Shown here: piece by piece, positions 28,791 to 36,311 of the stretch | Numbering within the stretch: position 1 is the first letter of the stretch | How the letters are laid out: the number at the start of each line of letters is the position of its first letter | The notes under the pieces: generated by a model | Told to the model about the DNA's origin: nothing | The model's database searches: none | The model's input: the letters and a program-made list of their open reading frames with translations, nothing else | NCBI RefSeq assembly: GCF_900129315.1 | Contig: NZ_FQUS01000010.1 | Span: 111,568-175,567 of the forward strand | Direction of reading: 5' to 3' | Source of the DNA: Fodinibius roseus | GTDB taxonomy: Bacteria; Bacteroidota; Rhodothermia; Balneolales; Balneolaceae | Length of the DNA: 64,000 nucleotides | Position numbers and translations under genes: made by a program

Positions 28791-28844
28791 ATAGCATCTC
28801 GCCGGAATAGGTTTTAGAAGTTAATTTTAGATTTTAACAAAAGC

Positions 28845-30125
28845 ATGAGTTCGAATACAAAAGAAGCACAAAAATATCTCGATATGGATCTCCTGCGGTT
28901 TACGACGGCAGGAAGTGTGGATGACGGCAAAAGTACCCTGATCGGACGTTTGCTCTATGACTCCAAATCCATTTTTGATGATCAGATGGAAGCGATCGAA
29001 GAATCGAGCCAGAAAAAGGGGGATGAATATACCAACCTCGCTCTTATAACGGATGGGTTGTCCGCGGAACGCGAGCAGGGTATTACCATCGATGTGGCAT
29101 ACCGTTATTTTTCAACGCCCAATCGAAAGTTCATTATCGCCGACACGCCGGGACATGTTCAGTACACCCGAAACATGGTGACGGGAGCCTCCACGGCAAA
29201 CCTGGCAGTCATCCTGGTGGATGCCCGAAAGGGAGTGATCGAGCAGACCTGCCGTCACTCGTTTATCGCGTCGCTGCTGCAGATTGATCATATCGTGCTG
29301 TGCGTGAATAAAATGGACCTGGTTGACTATAGCGAAGACCGATTCAAGGAAATCCAGGAACAGTTCCGCTCTTTTTCCTCCAAGCTGGATGTCCCCGATA
29401 TCCATTATATTCCCATCAGCGCGCTTTACGGGGATAACGTGGTCGATAAATCTGAGAACATGCCCTGGTATGGGGGGGCTACGCTGCTCTATACGCTTGA
29501 AAATGTACAGGTGGATAGTGATTACAATCATGTGGACAGCCGGTTTCCGGTGCAGTGGGTTACGCGTCCCCAATCGGAAGAATATCCCGATTACCGGGGC
29601 TATGCCGGCCAGGTGGCCGGCGGGGTCTTTAAGCCCGGTGACGAAATTATTGCGCTTCCTTCCGGCTTTACCAGCACGATCGATACCGTGGAAACCTATA
29701 AGAGCGAAGAGGACGAGGTCTTCCAGCCGATGTCTATTACCATGACACTGGAGGATGAAATTGATATCAGCAGGGGTGATATGATTGCCAAGCCGGATAA
29801 TCAGCCTACCGTGGGACAGGATATCGATTTGATGGTTTGCTGGCTTAATAAGGAGCCGCTTGACCCGAGAGGGAAGTATGCTATCAAGCATACCACCCAG
29901 GATGCCCGTTGCATCATTAAAGAGGTAAAATATAAAGTCAATATTAATACACTGCATCGCGTCGAAGGGGATAAGGAGATCGGGCTGAATGATATCGGTC
30001 GCATTCAAATTCGTACGACCAAACCTCTTTTCTATGACAGCTATAAACGCAACCGCGTAACGGGCAGTGTTATTATTATTGATGAATACACTAATGAAAC
30101 CGTAGGCGCTGGTATGATTATTTGA
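28845..30125 (+). CDS. cysN: Sulfate adenylyltransferase subunit 1 (GTPase)
   Basis: EF-Tu-like GTPase that drives APS formation by CysD through GTP hydrolysis. The 426-residue protein has the P-loop GSVDDGKST (23-31), switch region GITIDVAYRYF (79-89), DTPGH (100-104) and NKMD (155-158), then two beta-barrel domains. It stops after the EF-Tu-like domains, so no APS kinase domain is fused; that function is encoded by the separate cysC. It is the last gene of the sulfur group, with a strong perfect hairpin (30135-30162) ten bases after the stop. Confidence 0.96.
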   Translation: MSSNTKEAQKYLDMDLLRFTTAGSVDDGKSTLIGRLLYDSKSIFDDQMEAIEESSQKKGDEYTNLALITDGLSAEREQGITIDVAYRYFSTPNRKFIIADTPGHVQYTRNMVTGASTANLAVILVDARKGVIEQTCRHSFIASLLQIDHIVLCVNKMDLVDYSEDRFKEIQEQFRSFSSKLDVPDIHYIPISALYGDNVVDKSENMPWYGGATLLYTLENVQVDSDYNHVDSRFPVQWVTRPQSEEYPDYRGYAGQVAGGVFKPGDEIIALPSGFTSTIDTVETYKSEEDEVFQPMSITMTLEDEIDISRGDMIAKPDNQPTVGQDIDLMVCWLNKEPLDPRGKYAIKHTTQDARCIIKEVKYKVNINTLHRVEGDKEIGLNDIGRIQIRTTKPLFYDSYKRNRVTGSVIIIDEYTNETVGAGMII

Positions 30126-30134
30126 AAATTATTT

Positions 30135-30162
30135 GCCCCTTTTGGCTTGACCCAAAAGGGGC
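30135..30162 (+). terminator. Perfect hairpin after cysN
   Basis: GCCCCTTTTGG (30135-30145) and CCAAAAGGGGC (30152-30162) make an 11 bp perfect stem with a six-base loop, ten bases after the cysN stop. No T run follows, so it would be a factor-dependent terminator or an RNA 3'-end protector and not a textbook intrinsic terminator. Confidence 0.45.
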
Positions 30163-30180
30163 GGAAAAGGTCAAGGCTGA

Positions 30181-30310
30181 GAAAATAGGACGGCAGGCGC
30201 CGGAGGTGCTCCGAATAAAAGAAAAAAACTCACCGCTGAAGGCGCCTCAGACAGTTTTTCTTATACCCATTCCTCGCACCTCCTCTGCCTAAAAGGCTCG
30301 TCCTATTTTC
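30181..30310. repeat. ~130 bp palindromic (hairpin) element, MITE-like
   Basis: Terminal 12 bp arms GAAAATAGGACG (30181-30192) and CGTCCTATTTTC (30299-30310) are perfectly complementary. Inside, GGAGGTGC (30202-30209) pairs with GCACCTCC (30276-30283), and an A-rich AAGAAAAAAACT block pairs with AGTTTTTCTT further in. The whole segment can fold as one long interrupted hairpin. It encodes nothing. Its perfect termini and lack of coding capacity fit a miniature inverted-repeat element; no target duplication is obvious. Confidence 0.5.
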
Positions 30311-30379
30311 AAGGCCGTGTGTTTTTTCTCATAAAATAAGAAGCTCTTTTTAAAGGTAATTTCTATATATAACATTATC

Positions 30380-30454
30380 TTAAGAAAGAAAGCCATCCTT
30401 CCGGCGAAGAATCCTCAGCCGGCGACTCATTTTTTTGCGTTTCGCTTTTTTCAT
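30380..30454 (-). CDS. Possible Lys/Arg-rich mini-protein, 24 aa
   Basis: ATG at 30454 opens a 24-codon frame starting MKKAKRKKMSRRLRILRRK and ending in TAA at 30380, with about half of its residues Lys or Arg. The composition recalls very small ribosome-associated or nucleic-acid-binding proteins, but I recognise no family. The gene would lie about 90 bp downstream of the DUF4835 gene on the same strand. A related but decayed stretch occurs at 39.2 kb. It could be a real small gene or simply part of a repeated non-coding element. Confidence 0.3.
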   Translation of the reverse strand: MKKAKRKKMSRRLRILRRKDGFLS

Positions 30455-30510
30455 CGTTGAAAATATGGAACAACCACCTTGGTGGCATAAAAGAGACAAG
30501 TTAAAAAATA
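30421..30510. repeat. Dispersed repeat, copy A
   Basis: This ~90 bp stretch aligns with 39216-39303 in the same orientation. Shared blocks include TCGTTGAAAA, TGGAAC, TTGGTG, ACAAGTT and ATAG, about three-quarters identical by eye with three small gaps. It covers the start of the 24-aa ORF and the DNA just upstream of it. Confidence 0.5.
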
Positions 30511-30545
30511 GCTGAAATATGTTTAACGTCAAATATACCGCGCGA

Positions 30546-31463
30546 TTATTGCAGCTTTCGGTACTCCGACAGGTGACTTTGATCAATATCGGAGAGCAGC
30601 TGGAAGGCTTTGAGCCTGACCTCGGGAGCCGCGTCCTCAAAGATAGCGCTTAATTCGCGATATTTTGTGTTGAAAAACGTATCAAAAAGAAAGTTGGAGG
30701 AGGTAGTCCGTTTGGCTTCCTGTATTTTGCCCAGCGCCCCCAGAATCTGTTGCCGCGCTTCCACCGGATGTTCAACAAAACGATCCAATCCCTGTCGGTG
30801 ATACTGGTATACGGCCAATCGCAGCCCCTCATAGTTCTGGTTAAGAAGATCTGCTACCAACTGCGCCCGGTTTCGACGGTTGATGCCACTGCGTTCCCAG
30901 CCACCGGAGGGAGCGGACTGGGCTTGAGAGACAATATTTTGAGCTTGTGCAAAGTAAGGTGTGCCCCCGAGTTCGTTGAAGCTGTCAAAATCGTATCCCA
31001 ACATCAAGTAGGCGTAAAAGTCTAAAAAACTGGTAAATGCATCGAACTGAAGCTGGTCATGAAGCAGCGTGCGATTGGGCGTGTAGGTAAAGCTCCAGTC
31101 CTCTTCGTTATAGAAAAAAAGAACGGTCTCCCGGGTCGTATTATAAATAGGGCGGCGTGAACGAAAAATTACCTGGGCATCGAAGTTGAAATTGTCATCA
31201 GCACTCAGTAATGTTATCTGTATATCTACCCTGACCCGTTCTTCTGCCCGGAAGTTCGTATCGGTCCAGGAATATTCATTAAGATAGGTTTCTATTTCAT
31301 CAGAGAGGTCATCTAAAAAGCTGAGTGAGGTGTTGTTCACCTGGCTGCGGTCTACGGTGACATCCGCACGAATTTCCTGGCCTGCTGCCTTCCAGGGGAG
31401 GAGCAGGCAGAGAACGCAGATAAAAAGGGAGCACCACCATTTATCAGGAGAAAAAACATTCAT
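30546..31463 (-). CDS. DUF4835 family secreted protein (PorD-like)
   Basis: Envelope protein of 305 residues from the ATG at 31463; a GTG one codon upstream is possible. A signal peptide ends near residue 29 (KAAGQ). The mature part starts with EIRADVTVDRSQV and has the family's FRAEERVRVDIQITL, NTTRETVLFFYNEEDWSFTY and FDAFTSFLDFYAYLMLGYDFDSF segments, then a conserved YHRQGLDRFVEHP stretch near 240. DUF4835 proteins are widespread in Bacteroidota and some annotations link them to type IX secretion as PorD; I treat that link as tentative. It is divergent from the PorV-like gene by 30 bp, which is suggestive. Confidence 0.85.
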   Translation of the reverse strand: MNVFSPDKWWCSLFICVLCLLLPWKAAGQEIRADVTVDRSQVNNTSLSFLDDLSDEIETYLNEYSWTDTNFRAEERVRVDIQITLLSADDNFNFDAQVIFRSRRPIYNTTRETVLFFYNEEDWSFTYTPNRTLLHDQLQFDAFTSFLDFYAYLMLGYDFDSFNELGGTPYFAQAQNIVSQAQSAPSGGWERSGINRRNRAQLVADLLNQNYEGLRLAVYQYHRQGLDRFVEHPVEARQQILGALGKIQEAKRTTSSNFLFDTFFNTKYRELSAIFEDAAPEVRLKAFQLLSDIDQSHLSEYRKLQ

Positions 31464-31493
31464 CACAACAAAGAGATAAGGGAATCATTTATC

Positions 31494-32348
31494 ATGAAGC
31501 ATATTATACTAAACCATCGGCATTGTTACATAACATTTCTGCAACTTCTTTTGCTCGGCATGACCTGGACGGTATGTCCGCCTGCAGAGCTCAAGGCACA
31601 GGACGTAATTGGGGCACGTGAGCTGGCGGTGGGACAGGCGACCACGGCACTGCCCCACAGCCCGTGGGCGGTATTTGCCAGTCCCGCCATGATATCTGAA
31701 AAGGAGACCACGATCTCCTTTTTCGGGGTCCGCTACTTCGGACTGGCGGAGGTCAGCGATCTTGCAGCATCTGTGACCTATCCCACAAAAGCAGGAGTTT
31801 TCGCCGCCGCCGCCCACCGTTACGGCTACGATCTTTTTAGCGAAAATCGCATGCGGGCCGGCTACAAAAATTCGGTCAGGGGATTTCATTACGGTCTCGT
31901 GCTCAATTACAGTCATGTAGTGCAGGGCGGGGGGTACGGTTCCGCCGGCGCGCTGGGGATTGACATCGGGCTGGCAGCATCCATCCTGCCGGAGCTGTGG
32001 ATCGCGGCCAAGGCTACGAATGTCAACCAGCCCACCTACGGCTCGCGCAATGAGGAGGAATTGCCGCGGAATCTCAGCATGGGATTTTCTTACCGGCTTT
32101 CGGATATCGCCCTTCTTTCAACGGAGCTCTTTAAGGATGTACGATTCCCGGTGGCATACCGGGGCGGTGTAGAGGTGAACATTTTCAATGGGTTAATGGG
32201 CCGGGTGGGTATTACAACGGCGCCACGAACTTTTTCAGCCGGATTCGGATACCTTCATTCCGCATGGAGTGCCAGTGTGGCCGTCCAGCGTCACGCAAAT
32301 AATGTCCTGGGCTACAGTCCCGCTGTTGATTTTAAAATCAGCTGGTAA
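31494..32348 (+). CDS. PorV/PorQ-like outer-membrane beta-barrel protein
   Basis: Predicted small outer-membrane barrel of 284 residues with a signal peptide ending near residue 35 (ELKAQ). The mature start DVIGARELAVGQATTALPHSPWAVFASPAMI resembles the PorV/PorQ opening, where Gly-Ala-rich turns and an asparagine or serine-proline (NPA-like) motif follow. Alternating Gly/aromatic strands continue to the terminal AVDFKISW. Its TAA overlaps the ATG of the next gene, so the two are translationally coupled. A link to type IX secretion is possible but rests on resemblance and on the DUF4835 neighbour. Confidence 0.6.
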   Translation: MKHIILNHRHCYITFLQLLLLGMTWTVCPPAELKAQDVIGARELAVGQATTALPHSPWAVFASPAMISEKETTISFFGVRYFGLAEVSDLAASVTYPTKAGVFAAAAHRYGYDLFSENRMRAGYKNSVRGFHYGLVLNYSHVVQGGGYGSAGALGIDIGLAASILPELWIAAKATNVNQPTYGSRNEEELPRNLSMGFSYRLSDIALLSTELFKDVRFPVAYRGGVEVNIFNGLMGRVGITTAPRTFSAGFGYLHSAWSASVAVQRHANNVLGYSPAVDFKISW

Positions 32349-34405
32349 TGCGCATTCGTGATGTTGGTATATCGGTTTTTGTACTGCTGCTTCCGGTCAT
32401 TGCCGGGGCCCAGCAGCGCGACTCGACCCGTTCGGAAGTACGGGAAGATCTGGAGCAGGCCCTGGAAGATTTTGATTCCGATAACCTGGACATGAACAGT
32501 GAACAGTTAGTCCAGCTTCTGCAGGATATGTCGGCCCGCCCGGTGAATGTCAATCAAGCCGACTTGCACATGCTGATGCAGGTGCCGGGAATCAACCTCA
32601 AGACAGCCCGGGCAATTATTCGGTATCGAAGGGACGTAAAACCGTTCGAAGCACTGCAGGAACTGACGAAGGTCACCGGTATCGGCCGGGTTACCTATGA
32701 GAAAATTCATCCCTATGTAACCATTGGCAGGGGACTCGAACTCAGCAGTCGGTTGTTCACCGATCGGCGGTACTGGACCAATGGCAGCCGGTTTCAGGCG
32801 TTCACAAGATACCAGCGGGATCTGCAGGAATCGCGGGGCTACCGGGAGTCGCCGGAAGAGGGGGGCTACCTGGGGGGACCTGCAAAATATTACCAGCGTA
32901 TGGACTATCAGAGCGATCACCTGTCGGCAAACCTGACCCAGGAGAAAGATGCCGGCGAAATGCTGCCCGGTCCCATGCAATTCGACCATCAATCCTGGCA
33001 CCTGGCGCTCGAAAATAACGGCCGGTTGCAAACGCTGGTGGCAGGAGACTACAGCCTGTCATTCGGACAGGGACTTGTGCTCTGGAATGGCGGCGTGTTT
33101 GGCAAGGGGAGCAATGTGACCGGCGCGCCCAATCGAAGCGGCCGCGGCATCAAGCCCTACACCTCGGCCCAGGAGACGAACTATTACCGGGGCGCTGCGG
33201 TGACGTACGGGGGACGTTTTCAGCTGACCGGCTTTTATTCCTCCCGGCGGCGGACGGCCAGTGAAATTTCGGTCGACACTGTGCGATTTCCGACCGAAAG
33301 CGGGTATCACCGCACGATGCGGCAGCAGGCGCGGCGCGGGAATCTGCGGCAGTGTTTGTATGGGGGACATATCCGGGTGGAGCTTCCCGTCGGCTTTATA
33401 GGTGCTACCGGCTACCAAACAACATTCGACCGATACGTCGCTGCCAGCGATCAGGATTATGCCAGATATGATTTCGAAGGAATCTCCGCCTCGACCATCG
33501 GGATGGATTACAGCCTGCTTTTGGGGCCGGCCGTCGCTTTTGGCGAAGCCGCGCGCAGTAAAAACGGGGGATGGGGGGTCCTCGGCGGTGTGGAAAGTTC
33601 CATAGGACCGGATACGGAGGTGGCGCTGGCCTATCGAAATTATCAGAAGGAGTTTCAGTCGATTCTGGGAGACGGATTCGGGGAAGGATCCGGTACGCCC
33701 AAAAACGAGGAAGGGATCTATCTTGGCCTGCAGCATACGCATGGCGACAATATTATCCTTACTGCGTATATGGATCAATTCCGATTCCCGTCGGCTCGCT
33801 TCGGAACCCATCAGCCGACCAGGGGATATGACTGGCTCGGGAAGGCCGAGATGGAAATTATGCCGGGCGTGGACGCTTACCTGCAGGTCCGGGGCGAAAC
33901 CAAAGAAGATGAGTACGAAGTGACGGACGAGCTGGGACGCTTTCGCCGGGAGCTGGGGACCAGCCGGCGCAGCAGTATCCGGGGACATATCGAATACTGG
34001 GTGAATGATGATGTGCGGCTTCGAAGCCGGGCAGAGTGGGTGCGGAGCCGCGAGGCCGGTGAAACGGCCGAAACGGGACTTCTGCTTTACCAGGATCTGC
34101 GGCTGGTTTTAGGCGAAAAACTGACGCTGGATACCCGTATTACGGTTTTCGATACCGGAAGCTATGCCTCGCGGGTTTACCAGTTTGAGAACGACCTGCT
34201 CTACGTTTTTGCCAGTCAGCCGCTGTTTGACCGCGGCCAGCGGATGTACCTGCTGGTCAACTACGAGCCGTTTTCCTTTTTGGAGATCTGGGCCAAGGTG
34301 GGCCTTACCAAGTATGAAGACCGACAGGTTATCGGCAGCGGACTCAATGAAATCCAGGGCGATACCCGCAGCGAGGTTGGGGTCCAGGCGCGCATCAAGT
34401 TTTAG
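32348..34405 (+). CDS. Secreted helix-hairpin-helix protein with barrel-like C-terminal region
   Basis: A 685-residue envelope protein with a signal peptide ending near residue 21 (VIAGA). Residues about 45-125 hold two helix-hairpin-helix motifs (VNVNQADLHMLMQVPGI at 66-82 and LTKVTGIGRVTYEKIHPYV at 106-124), the ComEA-type fold normally used on DNA. The remaining 550 residues are strand-rich with many Tyr, Arg and Gly, like an outer-membrane barrel, and end in VGVQARIKF. Proteins with this architecture are known in Bacteroidota but their role is not established. It is coupled to the PorV-like gene by a TAATG overlap. Confidence 0.75.
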   Translation: MRIRDVGISVFVLLLPVIAGAQQRDSTRSEVREDLEQALEDFDSDNLDMNSEQLVQLLQDMSARPVNVNQADLHMLMQVPGINLKTARAIIRYRRDVKPFEALQELTKVTGIGRVTYEKIHPYVTIGRGLELSSRLFTDRRYWTNGSRFQAFTRYQRDLQESRGYRESPEEGGYLGGPAKYYQRMDYQSDHLSANLTQEKDAGEMLPGPMQFDHQSWHLALENNGRLQTLVAGDYSLSFGQGLVLWNGGVFGKGSNVTGAPNRSGRGIKPYTSAQETNYYRGAAVTYGGRFQLTGFYSSRRRTASEISVDTVRFPTESGYHRTMRQQARRGNLRQCLYGGHIRVELPVGFIGATGYQTTFDRYVAASDQDYARYDFEGISASTIGMDYSLLLGPAVAFGEAARSKNGGWGVLGGVESSIGPDTEVALAYRNYQKEFQSILGDGFGEGSGTPKNEEGIYLGLQHTHGDNIILTAYMDQFRFPSARFGTHQPTRGYDWLGKAEMEIMPGVDAYLQVRGETKEDEYEVTDELGRFRRELGTSRRSSIRGHIEYWVNDDVRLRSRAEWVRSREAGETAETGLLLYQDLRLVLGEKLTLDTRITVFDTGSYASRVYQFENDLLYVFASQPLFDRGQRMYLLVNYEPFSFLEIWAKVGLTKYEDRQVIGSGLNEIQGDTRSEVGVQARIKF

Positions 34406-34700
34406 GAAATTCATTTCCCGGTCTTGGCTTGTGAGCTACCCTGAGGGGGATCTACGAGAACCACTCATACATAGGCTTGTGTGAGCGATTGGAGGCTTAC
34501 TTTATCCGGCGAATGCGTAAAAGATATAGAGATGGGAGTCCTCTTTAACCCAGCCGCCAATGACATGCCCACTCCTGTAGATAAGCCTATAAGATAAGAA
34601 TTTAATGACTTTTTATTCCCATATATATTTATTGGATGTCCTCTAATATTAAAAAAATTGATATTTAAATAGTTGTTGCCTTGGATTTACGTGTATAATT
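34406..34700. other. Gap between the HhH gene and the insertion sequence
   Basis: AT-rich, no open frame with family features, no clear terminator after the HhH gene. Confidence 0.4.
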
Positions 34701-34708
34701 CATACAAC
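34701..34708. repeat. Target site duplication, left copy
   Basis: CATACAAC here and again at 36096-36103 directly flank the insertion sequence, as expected for an IS256-family insertion (8-9 bp duplications). Confidence 0.8.
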
Positions 34709-34712
34709 CGCT

Positions 34713-34736
34713 GTGTAAATTAGTTTCTGTAAAAGT
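34713..34736 (+). repeat. Left terminal inverted repeat of the IS
   Basis: Begins GTGTAAATTAGTTTC and ends TGTAAAAGT; pairs with 36069-36092 at 19 of 24 bases. The true outer edge is probably four bases further left, at the target duplication. Confidence 0.75.
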
Positions 34737-34815
34737 AGGTAAGGATTTGGAAAAAAAGAAAGGCCATGGCTAGGTTTGATTGAATCACCAAAACCCAAAC
34801 CAAACCATCGATGCC

Positions 34816-36069
34816 ATGACCTCTAAAAAGAAGAATACAAAGAAAAACGGAAAATTTCAGCTGGAAAATTTACTGGCGAACGACAGCGAGAATCTGCTGG
34901 CGGAAATTCTGCAATTAGGACTGCAACAACTTATGGAACTCGAACGTGACCACCATATTGGGGCCGACCCTTACGAGCGCAGCGACCAGCGGCGCACCAG
35001 TCGTAACGGCTATAAACCGCGACAGCTCTACACGCGGGTGGGGACGTTGCATCTGCGGGTTCCCCAGACCCGGGACGGAGAGTTTTACCCGTCGATCCTG
35101 GAGCGTTACCAACGCAGCGAAAAAGCCTTGGTGGCGGCCCTGGCCGAGGCCTACGTGCAGGGTGTTTCGACCCGAAAGATGGCCAAGGTGACCGAGCGGC
35201 TGTTGGGCAAAGAATTTTCGGCATCCACCATTAGTCGGTTCTCGGCGGAGTTAGACGCCGAACTGGAGGCCTGGCGGACCCGCCGGCTGAGCGGGGACTA
35301 TCCCTACGTGAAGATTGACGCCCGATATGAACGTTGTCGGCGGGACGGGATCGTTGTCGATATGGCCGTCTTGGTAGCCATCGGGGTCTCCGAGGATGGC
35401 CACCGCCACGTACTGGCCGTGGAGACCGGCTGGGGCGAATCCGAGACGGTATGGAGCGAGTTCATTGGCGGGTTGAAGGCTCGGGGCCTGCAAGGTGTGG
35501 AAATGTTTACCAGCGATGCCCATCCGGGGATTCGCAAGGCCCTGCAGGCCCACTTCCCGGGCACCCCGTGGCAGCGTTGCCAGTACCATTTCCAGCGCAA
35601 TACCTTCGACAAAGCCCCTAAAAAGCGCCAGGATGAGCTGCACCAGGCCTTGCGGGAGATCTGGCGACGAGGCAACAGCTACCGGCAGGCGAAAGCCCGG
35701 CTCGGGGAGCTGATCGATCGGTTGGAAGAGCCGTTGCCGGACGTAGCCGACTGGCTCAGCGAGCAGGCCGAGCAAACCTTGACGGTTTTTCAGGTAGCTC
35801 CCCCGACCCACCGGCGACGCGTAAGAACCACGAACGCGGTCGAGCGGCTCCACCAAGAGCTAAAGCGACGCAGCAAACCGGTACGGATCTTTCCCAATCC
35901 CCAAAGCTGCCTGCGCCTTTTTGGGGCTATGCTCAAGGAGCAGCATGAGGATTGGATCACCGGGCGACGGTACCTGAAGATGAAACAACTTGAAGAATTT
36001 AAGAAAAAACGAAAATCTTCTTCGGTGGATCCTCCGAAGAAGATCCATCAACCAGCTATGGCTGAGTAA
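34816..36069 (+). CDS. IS256-family transposase
   Basis: DDE transposase of 417 residues from the ATG at 34816; an in-frame TTG 36 bp upstream is less likely. The N-terminal part binds DNA (RRTSRNGYKPRQLYTRVGTL near 60-80). The catalytic core shows the first Asp in YVKIDARYER near 165, the second in TSDAHPGIRKAL near 230, then the CQYHFQRN motif and the Glu in TNAVERLHQELKRR near 340, all in family order. Length and motifs match complete IS256 transposases. It is the only gene in the element and reads in the same direction as its neighbours. Confidence 0.95.
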   Translation: MTSKKKNTKKNGKFQLENLLANDSENLLAEILQLGLQQLMELERDHHIGADPYERSDQRRTSRNGYKPRQLYTRVGTLHLRVPQTRDGEFYPSILERYQRSEKALVAALAEAYVQGVSTRKMAKVTERLLGKEFSASTISRFSAELDAELEAWRTRRLSGDYPYVKIDARYERCRRDGIVVDMAVLVAIGVSEDGHRHVLAVETGWGESETVWSEFIGGLKARGLQGVEMFTSDAHPGIRKALQAHFPGTPWQRCQYHFQRNTFDKAPKKRQDELHQALREIWRRGNSYRQAKARLGELIDRLEEPLPDVADWLSEQAEQTLTVFQVAPPTHRRRVRTTNAVERLHQELKRRSKPVRIFPNPQSCLRLFGAMLKEQHEDWITGRRYLKMKQLEEFKKKRKSSSVDPPKKIHQPAMAE

Positions 36070-36092
36070 CTTTTACAAAAAAAAACTTGCAC
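36069..36092 (-). repeat. Right terminal inverted repeat of the IS
   Basis: Complement of the left repeat: ACTTTTAC, nine A, then CTTGCAC. It begins at the last base of the transposase stop codon. Confidence 0.75.
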
Positions 36093-36095
36093 AAG

Positions 36096-36103
36096 CATAC
36101 AAC
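36096..36103. repeat. Target site duplication, right copy
   Basis: CATACAAC, identical to 34701-34708. Confidence 0.8.
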
Positions 36104-36209
36104 TAACATCTGAAGCAATCTGTGGAGCAGGTAAAAACTCTTCCGAATATAGGGATTATGGAAGAGTATTTATTATAAAACCTAAACTTTTTGGGGAGGA
36201 AAACATAGC

Positions 36210-36226
36210 ATGTTATTCAATAACAT
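36210..36226. promoter_or_regulatory. Perfect 17 bp palindrome upstream of the protease gene
   Basis: ATGTTATT, one C, then AATAACAT. It lies about 85 bp before the protease start and could be an operator. Further on, GGCAC (36249-36253) and GTGCC (36259-36263) followed by TTTT make a small terminator-like hairpin before the same gene. Confidence 0.35.
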
Positions 36227-36311
36227 ATTCTTCGGCTTTGTTTTTCCCGGCACAAAAAGTGCCTTTTCTCAGAGATAGATCCTAATATCAACTTAAAATC
36301 ATCTCTTAGCT

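Larger units (their letters stand above)
34709..36095 (+). mobile_element. IS256-family insertion sequence, apparently complete (about 1387 bp)
   Basis: Bounded by exact 8 bp direct repeats CATACAAC (34701-34708, 36096-36103). Imperfect terminal inverted repeats lie just inside each end: 34713-34736 and 36069-36092 match at 19 of 24 positions when one is reversed, sharing GTG and the TGTAAAAGT-type inner block. The single transposase gene fills the element. Its coding sequence is visibly richer in GC than the surrounding genes, which suggests recent arrival from another genome. Intact duplications and an uninterrupted frame suggest it may still be active. Confidence 0.88.

Noticed and set aside
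29112..30008. 298-codon minus-strand frame
   Set aside because: Antisense to cysN, which has all GTPase motifs.
33059..33988. 309-codon minus-strand frame
   Set aside because: Antisense to the helix-hairpin-helix protein gene; composition is that of a shadow frame.
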